The position numbers were made by a program, and so were the translations under genes. A stretch of DNA of 27,248 bases from Fen-1362 sp964597035 (GTDB lineage Bacteria > Planctomycetota > Phycisphaerae > Sedimentisphaerales > Anaerobacaceae), in contig CAZQWM010000031.1 in assembly GCA_964597035.1 (NCBI GenBank), positions 1-27,248 on the forward strand. Reading direction: 5' to 3'. The notes under the pieces are model-generated. The model searched no databases, was not told the DNA's origin, and saw nothing but the letters and a program-made list of their open reading frames with translations. Positions 1-8,960 of this stretch are shown piece after piece (positions within the stretch are counted from its first letter, which is position 1; every line of letters starts with the position of its first letter).

Positions 1-861
1 TTAGCGAAGAAAATCAGGCAGATTCAGATTTACACATCGCGGGCAGTCAACGCCAGCTTCGCGGGCCAGTACGAAAGTGTGTTCAAGGGCAGGGGGATGC
101 AGTTCGACGAGGTCCGCGAGTATATGCCCGGCGACGATATTCGCACGATTGACTGGAACGTTACGGCGAGGACGGGCAGGCCTTATATCAAGCGGTTCGT
201 CGAAGAGCGGGAAATGACGGTGCTTTTCGCGGTGGATTTGAGCGCTTCGGGACGGTTCGGCACGTTAGACAAGACCAAAAATCAATTAGCGGCGGAGTTT
301 TGCGCGGTTCTGGCGTTTGCCGCGGCAAAGAATAACGATAAGGTGGGGCTATTGATTTTCACCGACCAGATAGAGCTGTTCATCCCACCGAAAAAGGGCA
401 GCCGACATATCCTTCGGCTGATTCGTGAGTTGCTTTATTTCCAGACAACTCAGAAAAAGACGAATATCCCGCTTGCCCTTGATTATCTTGGCAGGATTAC
501 CCGCAAAAGGGCAACGGTGTTTTTGGTTTCGGATTTTATCCAGACCGATTTTAAGAAGCCCCTTACGCTGCTTAACAAGCGTCACGATTGTATTGCGGTT
601 TCGGTCAGTGACCCGGCTGAAGTCGCTCTACCGAAAGTTGGAATTATCGAGTTCGCAGACGCCGAGACGGGGGAAACGATTATTATCGACACATCCAGCA
701 GAGCTTTTCGCAAACGTTTCGAGAGCAAAAGCGCCGAGCGGTTCGGTCAATTAAAGAAGGAGCTTGGCTCGATTAACGTTGACTGTATCAGCATCAGCAC
801 CGGCAAGCCGTATATAAATGATTTGATACAGTTCTTTCATCTCCGTCACAGACGTTACTAA
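1..861 (+). CDS. DUF58 domain protein (Bat operon), 5' truncated by window
   Basis: The reading frame is open from base 1, so the true start lies upstream; an internal GTG at 79 is not the natural start because the preceding 26 codons (LAKKIRQIQIYTSR, then AGQYESVFKGRG) match the usual DUF58 N-terminus. About 286 residues are visible. The family signature around GRGMQFDEVREYMPGDD and TIDWN is intact, followed by a von Willebrand A-like domain with the metal-site motif DLSAS at 235-249. DUF58 proteins sit between a MoxR AAA+ ATPase and BatA-type proteins in Bat operons and are thought to act in assembly or stress tolerance at the cell envelope; the exact reaction is unknown. The stop codon TAA is followed directly by the next gene. 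The family call is firm; the role is inferred from the family and the operon. Confidence 0.93.
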   Translation, partial: LAKKIRQIQIYTSRAVNASFAGQYESVFKGRGMQFDEVREYMPGDDIRTIDWNVTARTGRPYIKRFVEEREMTVLFAVDLSASGRFGTLDKTKNQLAAEFCAVLAFAAAKNNDKVGLLIFTDQIELFIPPKKGSRHILRLIRELLYFQTTQKKTNIPLALDYLGRITRKRATVFLVSDFIQTDFKKPLTLLNKRHDCIAVSVSDPAEVALPKVGIIEFADAETGETIIIDTSSRAFRKRFESKSAERFGQLKKELGSINVDCISISTGKPYINDLIQFFHLRHRRY

Positions 862-2004
862 GTGCCGCTCGAATTAAAGTTGTCTGATTTTGTGGAGCAG
901 GAACTTATGGACGAAGGAAAGCTTGACTTCTCGCTGCCTCAGGGCAAGCCGAGGAAATCCGCTGCCAACACCATCCTTGTGATGCTGGTTATCATTCTGA
1001 CTGCTCTTGCGGTATTCAATCTATACGTGACGCTGTCCGGCCGAGGACCGAGCGCCGTACCGCTGGCGGGCGGGCTTTCCGCCGAGCAGGCAGAACAGTT
1101 GGCGACGAAGTTAGCACAAAGGAATTTGTATGCTCAGGCGGCGAAGGTCTGGCAAGATTATCTTTCCGGCGTCCAATTGACCGAAGCGGAACGTGCCAGG
1201 GGACTGTTTAATACCGCTGTGCTACTGGAAAAGGGACAGGCATACGGCGATGCGATTGAGTATTATTACCGCAGCGAACTGGCAACTAAGCTGCCCGATC
1301 TCGAATCGGCCATCAATCAGGGTGTCGCAAACTGCTTTGAAAGGCTTGGCAGGTTTTCCGCATTGCGTTACGAAATGATGGAGCGGACGAGTTTCAACAA
1401 GGCCGAGAAACCGGACCAAAGCATCGTTGCCGAAATCGGCCCCGAAAAGATAACCGCCGCCGACCTCGACGGTCTTATAGAAAACGCAATCGACGACCAG
1501 TTGTTGTCTGTTTCGCAGTTTATGTCGCCGGAGCAGTTGGGCGAGCAGAAGAAGAAAATGCTCGAGCAATACAAAAGCCCTCAGGCCCGGCAACAATTCT
1601 TAAGCAACTGGCTGGCACAGGAGATGTTGTATCGGCAGGCACTCGAAGAGGGGCTGGGTGATAAGCCGGATACGAAAAGACTGCTCGATAACCTTGACCG
1701 CGAGGTGCTCAGTCAGCAGATGATGAGTCAGCAGCTTGCTCAAAAAGTCCATCTTACCGAGACCGACCTGAAAACATACTATGAGGCGAATAAAGACAGA
1801 TACGTCGAAGACGTTAACGACCCTAATTCACAGGGCAATCGCCAGAAAAGCTTCGACGAGGTCCGGCAGCAGGTGGCGAGCGAGCTTTTGGGTGAGAAAC
1901 GCAGGGATGTCCAGCAGCAATATATCAAGGAAATGATGGATAAGTACAACGTTATTATTCACGCATCCGCACTTGGGGCAGGTGAACAAAGTCAAGATGA
2001 GTAG
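862..2004 (+). CDS. Membrane-anchored TPR / SurA-like foldase without a parvulin domain
   Basis: 380 residues. One transmembrane segment lies at about residues 36-58, followed by a TPR-like helical stretch (about 75-170, with NLYAQAAKVWQDYL and KGQAYGDAIEYYYR), then a segment from about 188 resembling the N- and C-terminal chaperone parts of SurA/PrsA proteins: IGPEKITAADLD, then LTETDLKTYYEANKDRY, then SFDEVRQQVASELLGEKRR. In SurA/PrsA the parvulin PPIase domain of roughly 90 residues lies between the last two elements; here only about 14 residues do, so no isomerase is expected. The GTG start at 862 abuts the previous stop and has no clear Shine-Dalgarno; an ATG at 907 has AGGA five bases upstream and may be the real start. 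The protein probably acts in the periplasm alongside the Bat proteins. Domain assignment is by eye. Confidence 0.75.
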   Translation: MPLELKLSDFVEQELMDEGKLDFSLPQGKPRKSAANTILVMLVIILTALAVFNLYVTLSGRGPSAVPLAGGLSAEQAEQLATKLAQRNLYAQAAKVWQDYLSGVQLTEAERARGLFNTAVLLEKGQAYGDAIEYYYRSELATKLPDLESAINQGVANCFERLGRFSALRYEMMERTSFNKAEKPDQSIVAEIGPEKITAADLDGLIENAIDDQLLSVSQFMSPEQLGEQKKKMLEQYKSPQARQQFLSNWLAQEMLYRQALEEGLGDKPDTKRLLDNLDREVLSQQMMSQQLAQKVHLTETDLKTYYEANKDRYVEDVNDPNSQGNRQKSFDEVRQQVASELLGEKRRDVQQQYIKEMMDKYNVIIHASALGAGEQSQDE

Positions 2005-3085
2005 CACTACCTGCAGACACGACAAAGGCAATCCGTGGACAAGCCCGGCGACAGCAGCGATTGTGGGGCTGGTCTTTATAATGCTTTTTAGCTGCACCGG
2101 CTGCAAAAAAGAAAAGCAGACTGCGCGGGGCGAGCCGGAGTTCGAGATAGATAAAAAGTATGAGCGGGGGCCGTTGACGGCGCACGTTCGCGTCAGCAAA
2201 AGCAGGATAAGTATAGCCGAGACACTCTGGCTGGAGCTTGAGACGGAAACAAGTCCTGGCTACGAAGTTAATATGCCAAAGGTTGACAGTGTGCTTGAGC
2301 AATTCGGCATTGTTGACTGGCGGAATTTGGGCAGCAGGTTTGATGTAAATGATAACATCGTAAGCACTTACAGGTATCGCCTTGAGCCGTTTTTGTCAGG
2401 TTCTTATGTGATACCGGCCTTTACTTTCGAGTTCCGCGACGTCAATGAGTCGAATGGCAAGAGTTATGAGCTTACGACCGAGCCGATTGATATTGAGGTA
2501 ACGTCACTTCTCGGTGAACAGCGAGGCGAGCTTGCGATAGGGGATATCGAAGACGTTGTTGATATGCCCTCGAAGGCATCGTCGTGGTGGCTAGCGCCGG
2601 TGGCTGCGGTCGTGCTGGTTGCAGGAAGTGTATTGTTATACCTGCGACGAAGAAAAGCAAAAACGATCGTCAGAATTTTCAAGCCCGCTCACGAGATTGC
2701 CTATGCCCGTCTGCAGGCGCTTGTCAGGCGGGATTTAGTCAAGGCCGGAAAGGTCAAGCAGTTCTACGAGGCGATAAGCGATATCCTTCGGCATTATATT
2801 GAGGACCGTTTCGAGTTAAGAGCTCCTGAAAGGACCACCGAGGAGTTCTTATTAGAGATTCAAAACACAGACACACTTTGCGAAGCGGACAGAAAAAGTC
2901 TGATGGAATTCCTGACGCATTGCGACCTTGTGAAGTTTGCAGAGCACAGTCCGACAGCCGAGCAAATTCAGCGGACATTCGATTTGGCGAAGGGCTTCAT
3001 TGAGCAGACTAAATCCGATGAGCGGAAAATTGACGTAACCGACAGGGTCGAAACCGGCCAGCCAGTCGGCGCAGGAGAATCGTAA
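1997..3085 (+). CDS. BatD-like membrane lipoprotein of the Bat operon
   Basis: The ATG at 1997 overlaps the end of the previous gene by 8 bp and was chosen over a TTG at 1973, which would sit deep inside that gene. About 362 residues. A signal-peptide-like stretch ends in LFSCTGCKK, which reads as a lipobox. A beta-rich extracytoplasmic domain follows (ERGPLTAHVRVSKSRISIAE, the pattern of BatD N-terminal repeats), then a transmembrane segment WWLAPVAAVVLVAGSVLLYL and a basic cytoplasmic tail with helices (AYARLQALVRRD, FYEAISDILRHYIEDRF). That tail resembles the C-terminal regions of BatD and DUF4381 proteins. The layout is a smaller version of the BatD encoded at 6336-8123. The family call is moderate; the role is inferred from the operon. 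Confidence 0.72.
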   Translation: MSSTTCRHDKGNPWTSPATAAIVGLVFIMLFSCTGCKKEKQTARGEPEFEIDKKYERGPLTAHVRVSKSRISIAETLWLELETETSPGYEVNMPKVDSVLEQFGIVDWRNLGSRFDVNDNIVSTYRYRLEPFLSGSYVIPAFTFEFRDVNESNGKSYELTTEPIDIEVTSLLGEQRGELAIGDIEDVVDMPSKASSWWLAPVAAVVLVAGSVLLYLRRRKAKTIVRIFKPAHEIAYARLQALVRRDLVKAGKVKQFYEAISDILRHYIEDRFELRAPERTTEEFLLEIQNTDTLCEADRKSLMEFLTHCDLVKFAEHSPTAEQIQRTFDLAKGFIEQTKSDERKIDVTDRVETGQPVGAGES

Positions 3086-4177
3086 ATGCAATTGTATTCG
3101 CCGTGGGCGTTGTTGATGCTGTTGATAGTGCCCTTGCTGGGCTACTTGATGCTGCGCAAAAAACGCACGGCTGCGGTTACGTTCTCATCTTTGGCTGCTG
3201 TGCGGGACTGCCCCGTGTCCTGGCGGCTGCGTCTGAGGCCGTCGCTGGTTATTGCCAGGTTGCTGTGTCTTACACTATTGGTAATCGCCCTGGCACGGCC
3301 TCGCAAGGGGACGATGCTGTCGGAAATAAGCACCGAGGGAGTAGCCATCGAGATTGTCGTTGACCATTCCAGCAGTATGGGCGCCGAGATGGACTACTAC
3401 GGCGAGAATCTCAATCGGCTCGAGGCCCTCAAGAAAGTCTTGGCTGATTTTGTCATCGGCGGCAAAGGCGGGCTGGCAGGCAGAAGCGGCGACTTGGTCG
3501 GACTTATTAGTTTCGCGGGCTATGCCGATACCGTTTGTCCTCTCGTGCTCAGCCACAACGTGCTGCTCGAATTTCTCAAGAACACCGATATTGTTAAGCA
3601 GCGGAGCGAAGACGGCACGGCGATTGGTGATGCAATTGTTTTAGCTGCGGCCCGGCTGCAAAAAGCCGAGCAGGAGATTCAGCAAAGAAAGGCCCGGATG
3701 GGATTGGAGCGAGCCGAAGCGGTGGAGACTGAACAGCCCGGTTTCAAGATAAAGAGCAAGGTAATGATTTTGCTCACTGACGGCCGACAGAACGCCGGGC
3801 AATATAGTCCGCTCGAGGCGGCGAAGCTTGCAAAAGAATGGGGCATAAAAATTTACACCGTCGGGATTGGTTCGGGCCAGGCCTTTACAACCATACAGAC
3901 GATGATGGGAAGCTTCAAGGTCCCCGTCACACAGGACCTCGATGAGTCGCTGCTGAAGGCGATTGCGGAGACCACTGGCGGATTTTACGGCCGGGCCGAC
4001 GATGCAAAGGCGCTGGAGAAAATCATCGAAAGGATTGATGAGCTTGAAAAGACCAATGTCAAGAGTATCCAGTACACCCAGTACGCTGAGCGATTCGGGC
4101 CTTGGACGCTTGCGGCGCTGGCGGTGCTGCTGTGTGAGATATTGGCCGGCTGTACGGCGCTTAGGAAAATTCCTTAA
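3086..4177 (+). CDS. batA: BatA-like von Willebrand factor A membrane protein
   Basis: 363 residues, preceded by AGGAGAA and an ATG. Two N-terminal transmembrane segments (about 5-22 and 56-71) include the family phrase RPRKG. A VWA domain follows, with the MIDAS motif DHSSS starting at residue 93, the threonine/aspartate element GTAIGDAI, and LLTDGRQNAG. A C-terminal membrane segment (TLAALAVLLCEILAG) closes the protein, as in BatA/BatB. It sits directly upstream of the second VWA protein, 17 bp apart. Bat VWA proteins are believed to form a complex displayed on the periplasmic side of the inner membrane. The metal-binding residues are all present, so the domain should be functional. Confidence 0.9.
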   Translation: MQLYSPWALLMLLIVPLLGYLMLRKKRTAAVTFSSLAAVRDCPVSWRLRLRPSLVIARLLCLTLLVIALARPRKGTMLSEISTEGVAIEIVVDHSSSMGAEMDYYGENLNRLEALKKVLADFVIGGKGGLAGRSGDLVGLISFAGYADTVCPLVLSHNVLLEFLKNTDIVKQRSEDGTAIGDAIVLAAARLQKAEQEIQQRKARMGLERAEAVETEQPGFKIKSKVMILLTDGRQNAGQYSPLEAAKLAKEWGIKIYTVGIGSGQAFTTIQTMMGSFKVPVTQDLDESLLKAIAETTGGFYGRADDAKALEKIIERIDELEKTNVKSIQYTQYAERFGPWTLAALAVLLCEILAGCTALRKIP

Positions 4178-4194
4178 AGGATTCAGAAACGATT

Positions 4195-5208
4195 ATGGAT
4201 TTGGGAAACGACAGAGCGTTGTGGCTGTTATTCATAGTTCCGGCTGTATTGGTGCCGGTGTATCTCTGGTGCTTTTGGCGAAAGGCATCGGCCTTGAAGA
4301 TTTTAGCCAGCGTGGAGATGCTGCGACAAATTAATACCGCCGTGAGCCTGAGGAGACAGATGATAAAGGCGGTCCTGCTGCTTTGTGCATTTGCAGCTAT
4401 TGTTGTGGCTCTTACCGAGCCGAAGTGGAATCCGAGGCCTTTGCAGATAAAGAGCCGTGGCAGGGACGTAGTTATTTTGCTGGATACGTCGCGTTCGATG
4501 CTGGCGGAGGACATAAAACCCAGCCGGCTGGAACGTGCCAAGATAGCAATCGGCGACCTGCTGGAAAAGCTCGGCGGCGACAGAATCGCCATCGTTACCT
4601 TCGCGGGCAACAGCGCCGTGAAATGCCCCTTGACGCAGGATTATGCGTTTGTGCGAATGGCGCTGGCGGATATATCCACCGAAAGCACGGCGAGAGGCGG
4701 CACCGCGATTGGCGACGCCATACGCAAGGCGACCGAGGAGGTATTTGACAGGCAGGCGCGCGAATTCAAGGACCTGATACTTATAACCGACGGTGAAGAC
4801 CACGACAGCTTCCCGGTGCAGGCGGCGGAAAAGGCCGCAGGCGAGGGCATAAGAATAATAGCAATCGGCATCGGCGACGAGAACGAGGGTTCGCGCATAC
4901 CAATCACAGGCCCGGACGGCAGGACGACGTTTCTGAAATATCAGGGGCAGGAGGTATGGTCGAAGTTAGACGCCGATACGCTCCGTAAAATTGCATACGC
5001 CACGCCCGGAGGAAAATATATAGGTGTAGAACCGGGGACAACGCTTAACCTGGATGAAATTTATGAAGAGCTTGTTGCTTCCGCACAAAAACGCGAGCTC
5101 GAATCCGCGACTATGATTGCGTATGACGAGAGATTCCAGGTTTTTCTCGTTGCCGGTATTGTGCTGCTTGTTTGTGAGGTGCTGATAAGTGAGCGGAAAA
5201 AGGCGTGA
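4195..5208 (+). CDS. batB: BatB-like von Willebrand factor A membrane protein
   Basis: 337 residues, preceded by AAAGGA and an ATG. The layout is the same as BatA: membrane segments at about 10-27 and 57-74, the phrase ALTEPKWNP, then a VWA domain with MIDAS DTSRS starting at residue 97, GGTAIGDAI and LITDGEDHDS, and a final membrane segment (FLVAGIVLLVCEVLI). The order after BatA and before a TPR protein identifies it as BatB. It overlaps the next gene by 20 bp, consistent with translational coupling. Confidence 0.9.
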   Translation: MDLGNDRALWLLFIVPAVLVPVYLWCFWRKASALKILASVEMLRQINTAVSLRRQMIKAVLLLCAFAAIVVALTEPKWNPRPLQIKSRGRDVVILLDTSRSMLAEDIKPSRLERAKIAIGDLLEKLGGDRIAIVTFAGNSAVKCPLTQDYAFVRMALADISTESTARGGTAIGDAIRKATEEVFDRQAREFKDLILITDGEDHDSFPVQAAEKAAGEGIRIIAIGIGDENEGSRIPITGPDGRTTFLKYQGQEVWSKLDADTLRKIAYATPGGKYIGVEPGTTLNLDEIYEELVASAQKRELESATMIAYDERFQVFLVAGIVLLVCEVLISERKKA

Positions 5209-6334
5209 AATAGTTTTGTTGGTTTTGCTGTTTATTGGAGCGGCGCAGTCGGCGCGGGCCGAGACGGCGAATCAGGCCGTGCGCGAGGCAAACAGGCTTT
5301 ATCAGCAGGGACAATACGAGGGAGCCATCGACAAATACGACCAAGCGTTGACAAAGTCGCCGGAGGCGGTTGAGCCGATGTTCAACAAGGCCGACAGCTA
5401 TTTCCGGCTCGATGATTTGCAGCAGGCGATTGACCTGTTCAGGGCCGTCGCGGCCGAAAGCAGGGATATGCAGCTTGTCGAAAAAGCCAAATACAATCTC
5501 GGCAACTGTTTTTTCCGGCAGGGCACGAAGCTGGCTGATTCGGACCTGAAAAAAGCGATGGAGAATATGCAGACCGCGATAAGCTACTGGCGACAGGTGC
5601 TGGATATAAATCCCGACAACGAAAACGCCGCAAAGAATATCGAGGTTGCCCGGCTGACTATTAAGGACATAATCGACCAACTCAACAAGCAGATGCAGCA
5701 ACAGCAACAGCAGGCACAGCAGCAAAAACAGCTTCAGCAGGACCTGAAGCAAATTCTCGACGAACAGAAGGCCCTTGGCGATAAAACGCAGCAGACCAAA
5801 CAACAGGCCGACAGCAATGATATCTCGCAACAGCAGGCGTCGGACAACTACAAGGATATTGCCAAAGAGCAGTCGGAGCTTAGAGACCGGACGGAAAAGG
5901 CGATGGAGCAGCTTCAACAGCAGCTCGACCCGAATACGGCCCAGCCACAAATGCAACAGGCGTCCGAACAGCTTGGCGTTGCGGTTGACAAGCAGAAAGA
6001 TGCTGGGAAGAAACTCGAAAAATCCGATGCCGCCGGCGGGAAACGGTCGCAGGATGAGGCGGCGGAAAATATTGAAAATGCGTTGAAGGCGCTATCCGAG
6101 CAGCAGCAAAGCCAGCAGGATGTGAACCAGCAGCAACAACAACAGCAGGGCAGCGAGCAGCCGGAGCAACAGCAGGCCGGCCAGCCGCAGGAGCCGAACG
6201 AAGCCCAGCAACAACAGCAGGTCACAGCGTCTGATGCAACCGCGGAAGAGATACTCGACAAGGAGCAGCGTCAGCGGGAGAAGAGACAATTACTGCAAAG
6301 TCCCGGTTTCCAGAAGGTCGATAAGGATTGGTAG
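5189..6334 (+). CDS. batC: BatC-like TPR protein with glutamine-rich tail
   Basis: 381 residues from a GTG at 5189; GAGGTG at 5176-5181 is a good ribosome binding site inside the preceding gene. A signal peptide (IVLLVLLFIGAAQSARA) is followed by TPR units (ANRLYQQGQYEGAIDKYDQAL, KADSYFRLDDLQQAIDLFR, KYNLGNCFFRQG) and then a long low-complexity, strongly charged and glutamine-rich region from about residue 165 to 345, with runs of 5-7 Gln. BatC proteins in Bat operons are short periplasmic TPR proteins; the Gln-rich extension is the odd part. It probably serves as a partner-binding scaffold for the VWA proteins in the periplasm (inferred). Confidence 0.85.
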   Translation: MSGKRREIVLLVLLFIGAAQSARAETANQAVREANRLYQQGQYEGAIDKYDQALTKSPEAVEPMFNKADSYFRLDDLQQAIDLFRAVAAESRDMQLVEKAKYNLGNCFFRQGTKLADSDLKKAMENMQTAISYWRQVLDINPDNENAAKNIEVARLTIKDIIDQLNKQMQQQQQQAQQQKQLQQDLKQILDEQKALGDKTQQTKQQADSNDISQQQASDNYKDIAKEQSELRDRTEKAMEQLQQQLDPNTAQPQMQQASEQLGVAVDKQKDAGKKLEKSDAAGGKRSQDEAAENIENALKALSEQQQSQQDVNQQQQQQQGSEQPEQQQAGQPQEPNEAQQQQQVTASDATAEEILDKEQRQREKRQLLQSPGFQKVDKDW

Positions 6335-6335
6335 T

Positions 6336-8123
6336 ATGTCATGGCGCAGAATACACATATTCGCAGTGATAGCAGCGGCATTTGTTCTTTCGTCTGCCAA
6401 AGCCGACGATGTGCGCGTCTATGCAAATGTCGATACCTCCGGAGATATTTATGCAGGCGAAAACTTTACTTACCAGGTAATCATAGATGGCTATGACCAG
6501 CCGGGCGATGTGGATTTGGCGCCGCTGGCTGAATACAACCCCCGCAGCGCCGGCGGGGGGAACGCTTCACAAACCTCCATTAGCATAGTGAACGGTCGAA
6601 CCACCACCAACGTTGTCAAGCGTTACGTGATGAATTACGTCCTGACTGCTGCCCGGCTGGGCATTGTTCATATCCCGCCGGTTACCGTAACAGTCGGCGG
6701 TGTGCGCTATCAGACCAATCCGGTGGAGTTGAACATCGTCAAAGCTGGCACTACTGACCAGTTGGAACTTGAGGTTACATTATCGCAGGAACAGTGCTAT
6801 GTCGGCCAGCCGGTTGTATTGACTGTTAAGTTTTACGTTTACGCCGACATTGGCGATTATAACTTTGATATTCCCGCATTGACCAATGAGGCGTTTGTCG
6901 TTGAGGACCTCGACGCAGGTGCTGGCCAGGCAAAGCAGTTTCGCGTTGCCCGAAATAACAGACAGGCGATTTTACTGACCTTCAGCAAGCTGCTCATACC
7001 GAAGCGGGCGGGCGAGTTCGAGATAGGCTGTTCTTCGGTTTCGGCGGACGTGGTTGTGGGGCGTGCCCGTTCGAGGGACAGATTTTTCGATGACTTCTTC
7101 GGGCGCAATGTTCAGTACAAGCGATTTGCGGTAAGCTCACAGCCGCTAAAGTTATCCGTGCTGCCTTTGCCCCAGCAGGATATGCCAAATGATTTTGACG
7201 GTCTAATCGGCAAGTACACAATTTCCGCATCGGCGACACCGACAAAGGTAAATGTTGGCGACCCTATCACACTGACGATAAAAATCGGGGGTGATTATCT
7301 CAAGCCGGTTCAATGGCCTAAGCTCGAACAAATTGATGCTATGGCCGAGAATTTCAAGATACCCGCGGGAAAAGCATCGCCTGCCTTCGAAGACGGCTAC
7401 AAGGTTTTCACTCAGACGATAAGGGCCACTAATGACAAGGTTTCGGAGATACCGCCAATTCCGCTTGCCTTTTTTGACCCTGACAAGGGCCGGTTTACAG
7501 TTGCAAGGACTGAGCCGATACCGTTGGAGGTGGCGCCTACGAAGATACTGACGACTGCGGACGTCGAAGGCGGGGACTTTTCACCGGCAGGCAGGGAGGT
7601 TGCGGCCATCAAGAAAGGACTTTCGGCGAACTACGAGGGTTTTGACTGTGTTGAGAACGTCGGCTTTTCGTTATCGACGGCCATTGTAAGTCCGGTTTAT
7701 TTAGCCGGCTGGGCGATTTCTCTGGCGGTTCTGCTGGCCGGTATCGTAGCGAAATCAATCGTGCATACGACACCGCAGCGAGAGGCCACCAAGCGCCGAA
7801 GGCGGGCAGCTCACAAGGCCATCAGTAAGATAAAAAGAATGTCATCGGCACAATCGCAAAACAGGCATGAGCTTCTTGCCGAAACGATGAAACAATACAT
7901 CGGTGAGAGGTTCGACAAGGTAGCCGGCTCACTCACTGCTGACGATTGTCGAGGCGTAGTGATTGACCGAACCGGTGAGGCACAGTTGGCGGCTCGCTAC
8001 AGCGACATCGTCAGTGATTGTGTTGCCGCTAGATATGCGCCGGTACAGACGCAGCTTGATTCTGCGAAAATCGATGAAGTCATAAAGTTAATCCGTGTAG
8101 TTGATAAGGCCTCGAAATTATGA
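6336..8123 (+). CDS. batD: BatD (oxygen-tolerance type) membrane protein
   Basis: The ATG at 6336 follows the batC stop by one base and has AAGGATTGG upstream; it gives 595 residues with a clean signal peptide (RIHIFAVIAAAFVLSSAKADD). An in-frame start further upstream lies inside batC and is rejected. The large extracytoplasmic part has BatD-type beta domains (VYANVDTSGDIYAGENFTYQV, VTLSQEQCYVGQPVVLTVKF, SATPTKVNVGDPITLTI). A transmembrane segment (SPVYLAGWAISLAVLLAGIV) and a basic cytoplasmic helical tail (KRRRRAAHKAISK ... LLAETMKQYIGERF) follow. This is the standard BatD architecture. It overlaps batE by 4 bp (ATGA). Confidence 0.88.
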   Translation: MSWRRIHIFAVIAAAFVLSSAKADDVRVYANVDTSGDIYAGENFTYQVIIDGYDQPGDVDLAPLAEYNPRSAGGGNASQTSISIVNGRTTTNVVKRYVMNYVLTAARLGIVHIPPVTVTVGGVRYQTNPVELNIVKAGTTDQLELEVTLSQEQCYVGQPVVLTVKFYVYADIGDYNFDIPALTNEAFVVEDLDAGAGQAKQFRVARNNRQAILLTFSKLLIPKRAGEFEIGCSSVSADVVVGRARSRDRFFDDFFGRNVQYKRFAVSSQPLKLSVLPLPQQDMPNDFDGLIGKYTISASATPTKVNVGDPITLTIKIGGDYLKPVQWPKLEQIDAMAENFKIPAGKASPAFEDGYKVFTQTIRATNDKVSEIPPIPLAFFDPDKGRFTVARTEPIPLEVAPTKILTTADVEGGDFSPAGREVAAIKKGLSANYEGFDCVENVGFSLSTAIVSPVYLAGWAISLAVLLAGIVAKSIVHTTPQREATKRRRRAAHKAISKIKRMSSAQSQNRHELLAETMKQYIGERFDKVAGSLTADDCRGVVIDRTGEAQLAARYSDIVSDCVAARYAPVQTQLDSAKIDEVIKLIRVVDKASKL

Positions 8124-8935
8124 TTGCCCGGCTATCATTTACAGTCTTACTGAGTTTATTCCTGGCCGGAGATTCTTCGGCCGGGGAGACGCTGCCTAAA
8201 GAACAAATCCACACTCTTTTTAGCCAGTCCAATGATGCCTTTCGCCAGGCCAATTCGGTTGTTGACGACGCCGGCAAAGCCGATGCTCTTTACGAAAAGG
8301 CCATTCTCGGTTACGAAAAGATTATCCGCGAAGGTCGTATAGAAAATCCAAAGCTTTATTATAATCTCGCAAATGCCTATCTGCTGCGGGATGACGTCGG
8401 CATGGCGATACTTAATTACCGCCGGGCGGAAAAGCTCGACAAGTCCGATTCGAATATCCAGAAAAATCTGGCCTTTGCCCGCAGCAGGAGAATCGACAAA
8501 GTTGAGCCGAAGACCGAAACACGAATCCTTCATACACTTGCTTTCTGGCATTATGACTTTTCGATGAAAACCAAGCTTATTATTTCCTGCATTTGTTTTG
8601 CGGTTTTTTGCCTGACCTTGACCGCTGCAATATGGTTGGCGCCAAGCACAACGCTGACTGTGATTATGGCTGTCGCAGTGGTTGGGCTGATTTGTTTCGC
8701 TGGTTCTCTTTCGGTCGAGTCTTATAACCGGGCAACCAGTTTTTCAGGCGTTATCGTTTCGCCCGAAGTTGTAGCGTATCAGGGCGACGGCCGGAACTAC
8801 CCGCCCAGCTTTAAAGAGCCGCTGCACGCGGGGATGGAGTTTGAGCTTATTGAACGTCGGCTTCGCTGGTTCCACATAAAGCTTGCCGATGACAGCGACG
8901 GCTGGATTCCACAATCCGCCGCCGAATTGATTTGA
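8120..8935 (+). CDS. batE: BatE-like TPR / SH3 membrane protein
   Basis: 271 residues, starting in an ATGA overlap with batD. Signal peptide (SFTVLLSLFLAGDSSAG), TPR units (LYEKAILGYEKIIREG, KLYYNLANAYLLRDDVGMAILNYRRAEKL), two adjacent transmembrane segments (TKLIISCICFAVFCLTLTAA and LTVIMAVAVVGLICFAGSL), then a C-terminal bacterial SH3-like domain (GVIVSPEVVAYQG ... WFHIKLADDSDGWIPQSAAELI). This matches the BatE order TPR-TM-TM-SH3. It is the last gene of the + strand operon and converges on the next gene with a 25-bp gap; I see no clear intrinsic terminator there. Confidence 0.85.
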   Translation: MIARLSFTVLLSLFLAGDSSAGETLPKEQIHTLFSQSNDAFRQANSVVDDAGKADALYEKAILGYEKIIREGRIENPKLYYNLANAYLLRDDVGMAILNYRRAEKLDKSDSNIQKNLAFARSRRIDKVEPKTETRILHTLAFWHYDFSMKTKLIISCICFAVFCLTLTAAIWLAPSTTLTVIMAVAVVGLICFAGSLSVESYNRATSFSGVIVSPEVVAYQGDGRNYPPSFKEPLHAGMEFELIERRLRWFHIKLADDSDGWIPQSAAELI

Positions 8936-8960
8936 TGATTTCGGGTATTCAGTTGGTATC

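Noticed and set aside
5111..5956. 281-residue leucine-rich open frame antisense to batB/batC
   Set aside because: The Leu-rich sequence is the complement of the CAG/CAA glutamine codons of batC; it has no independent support.
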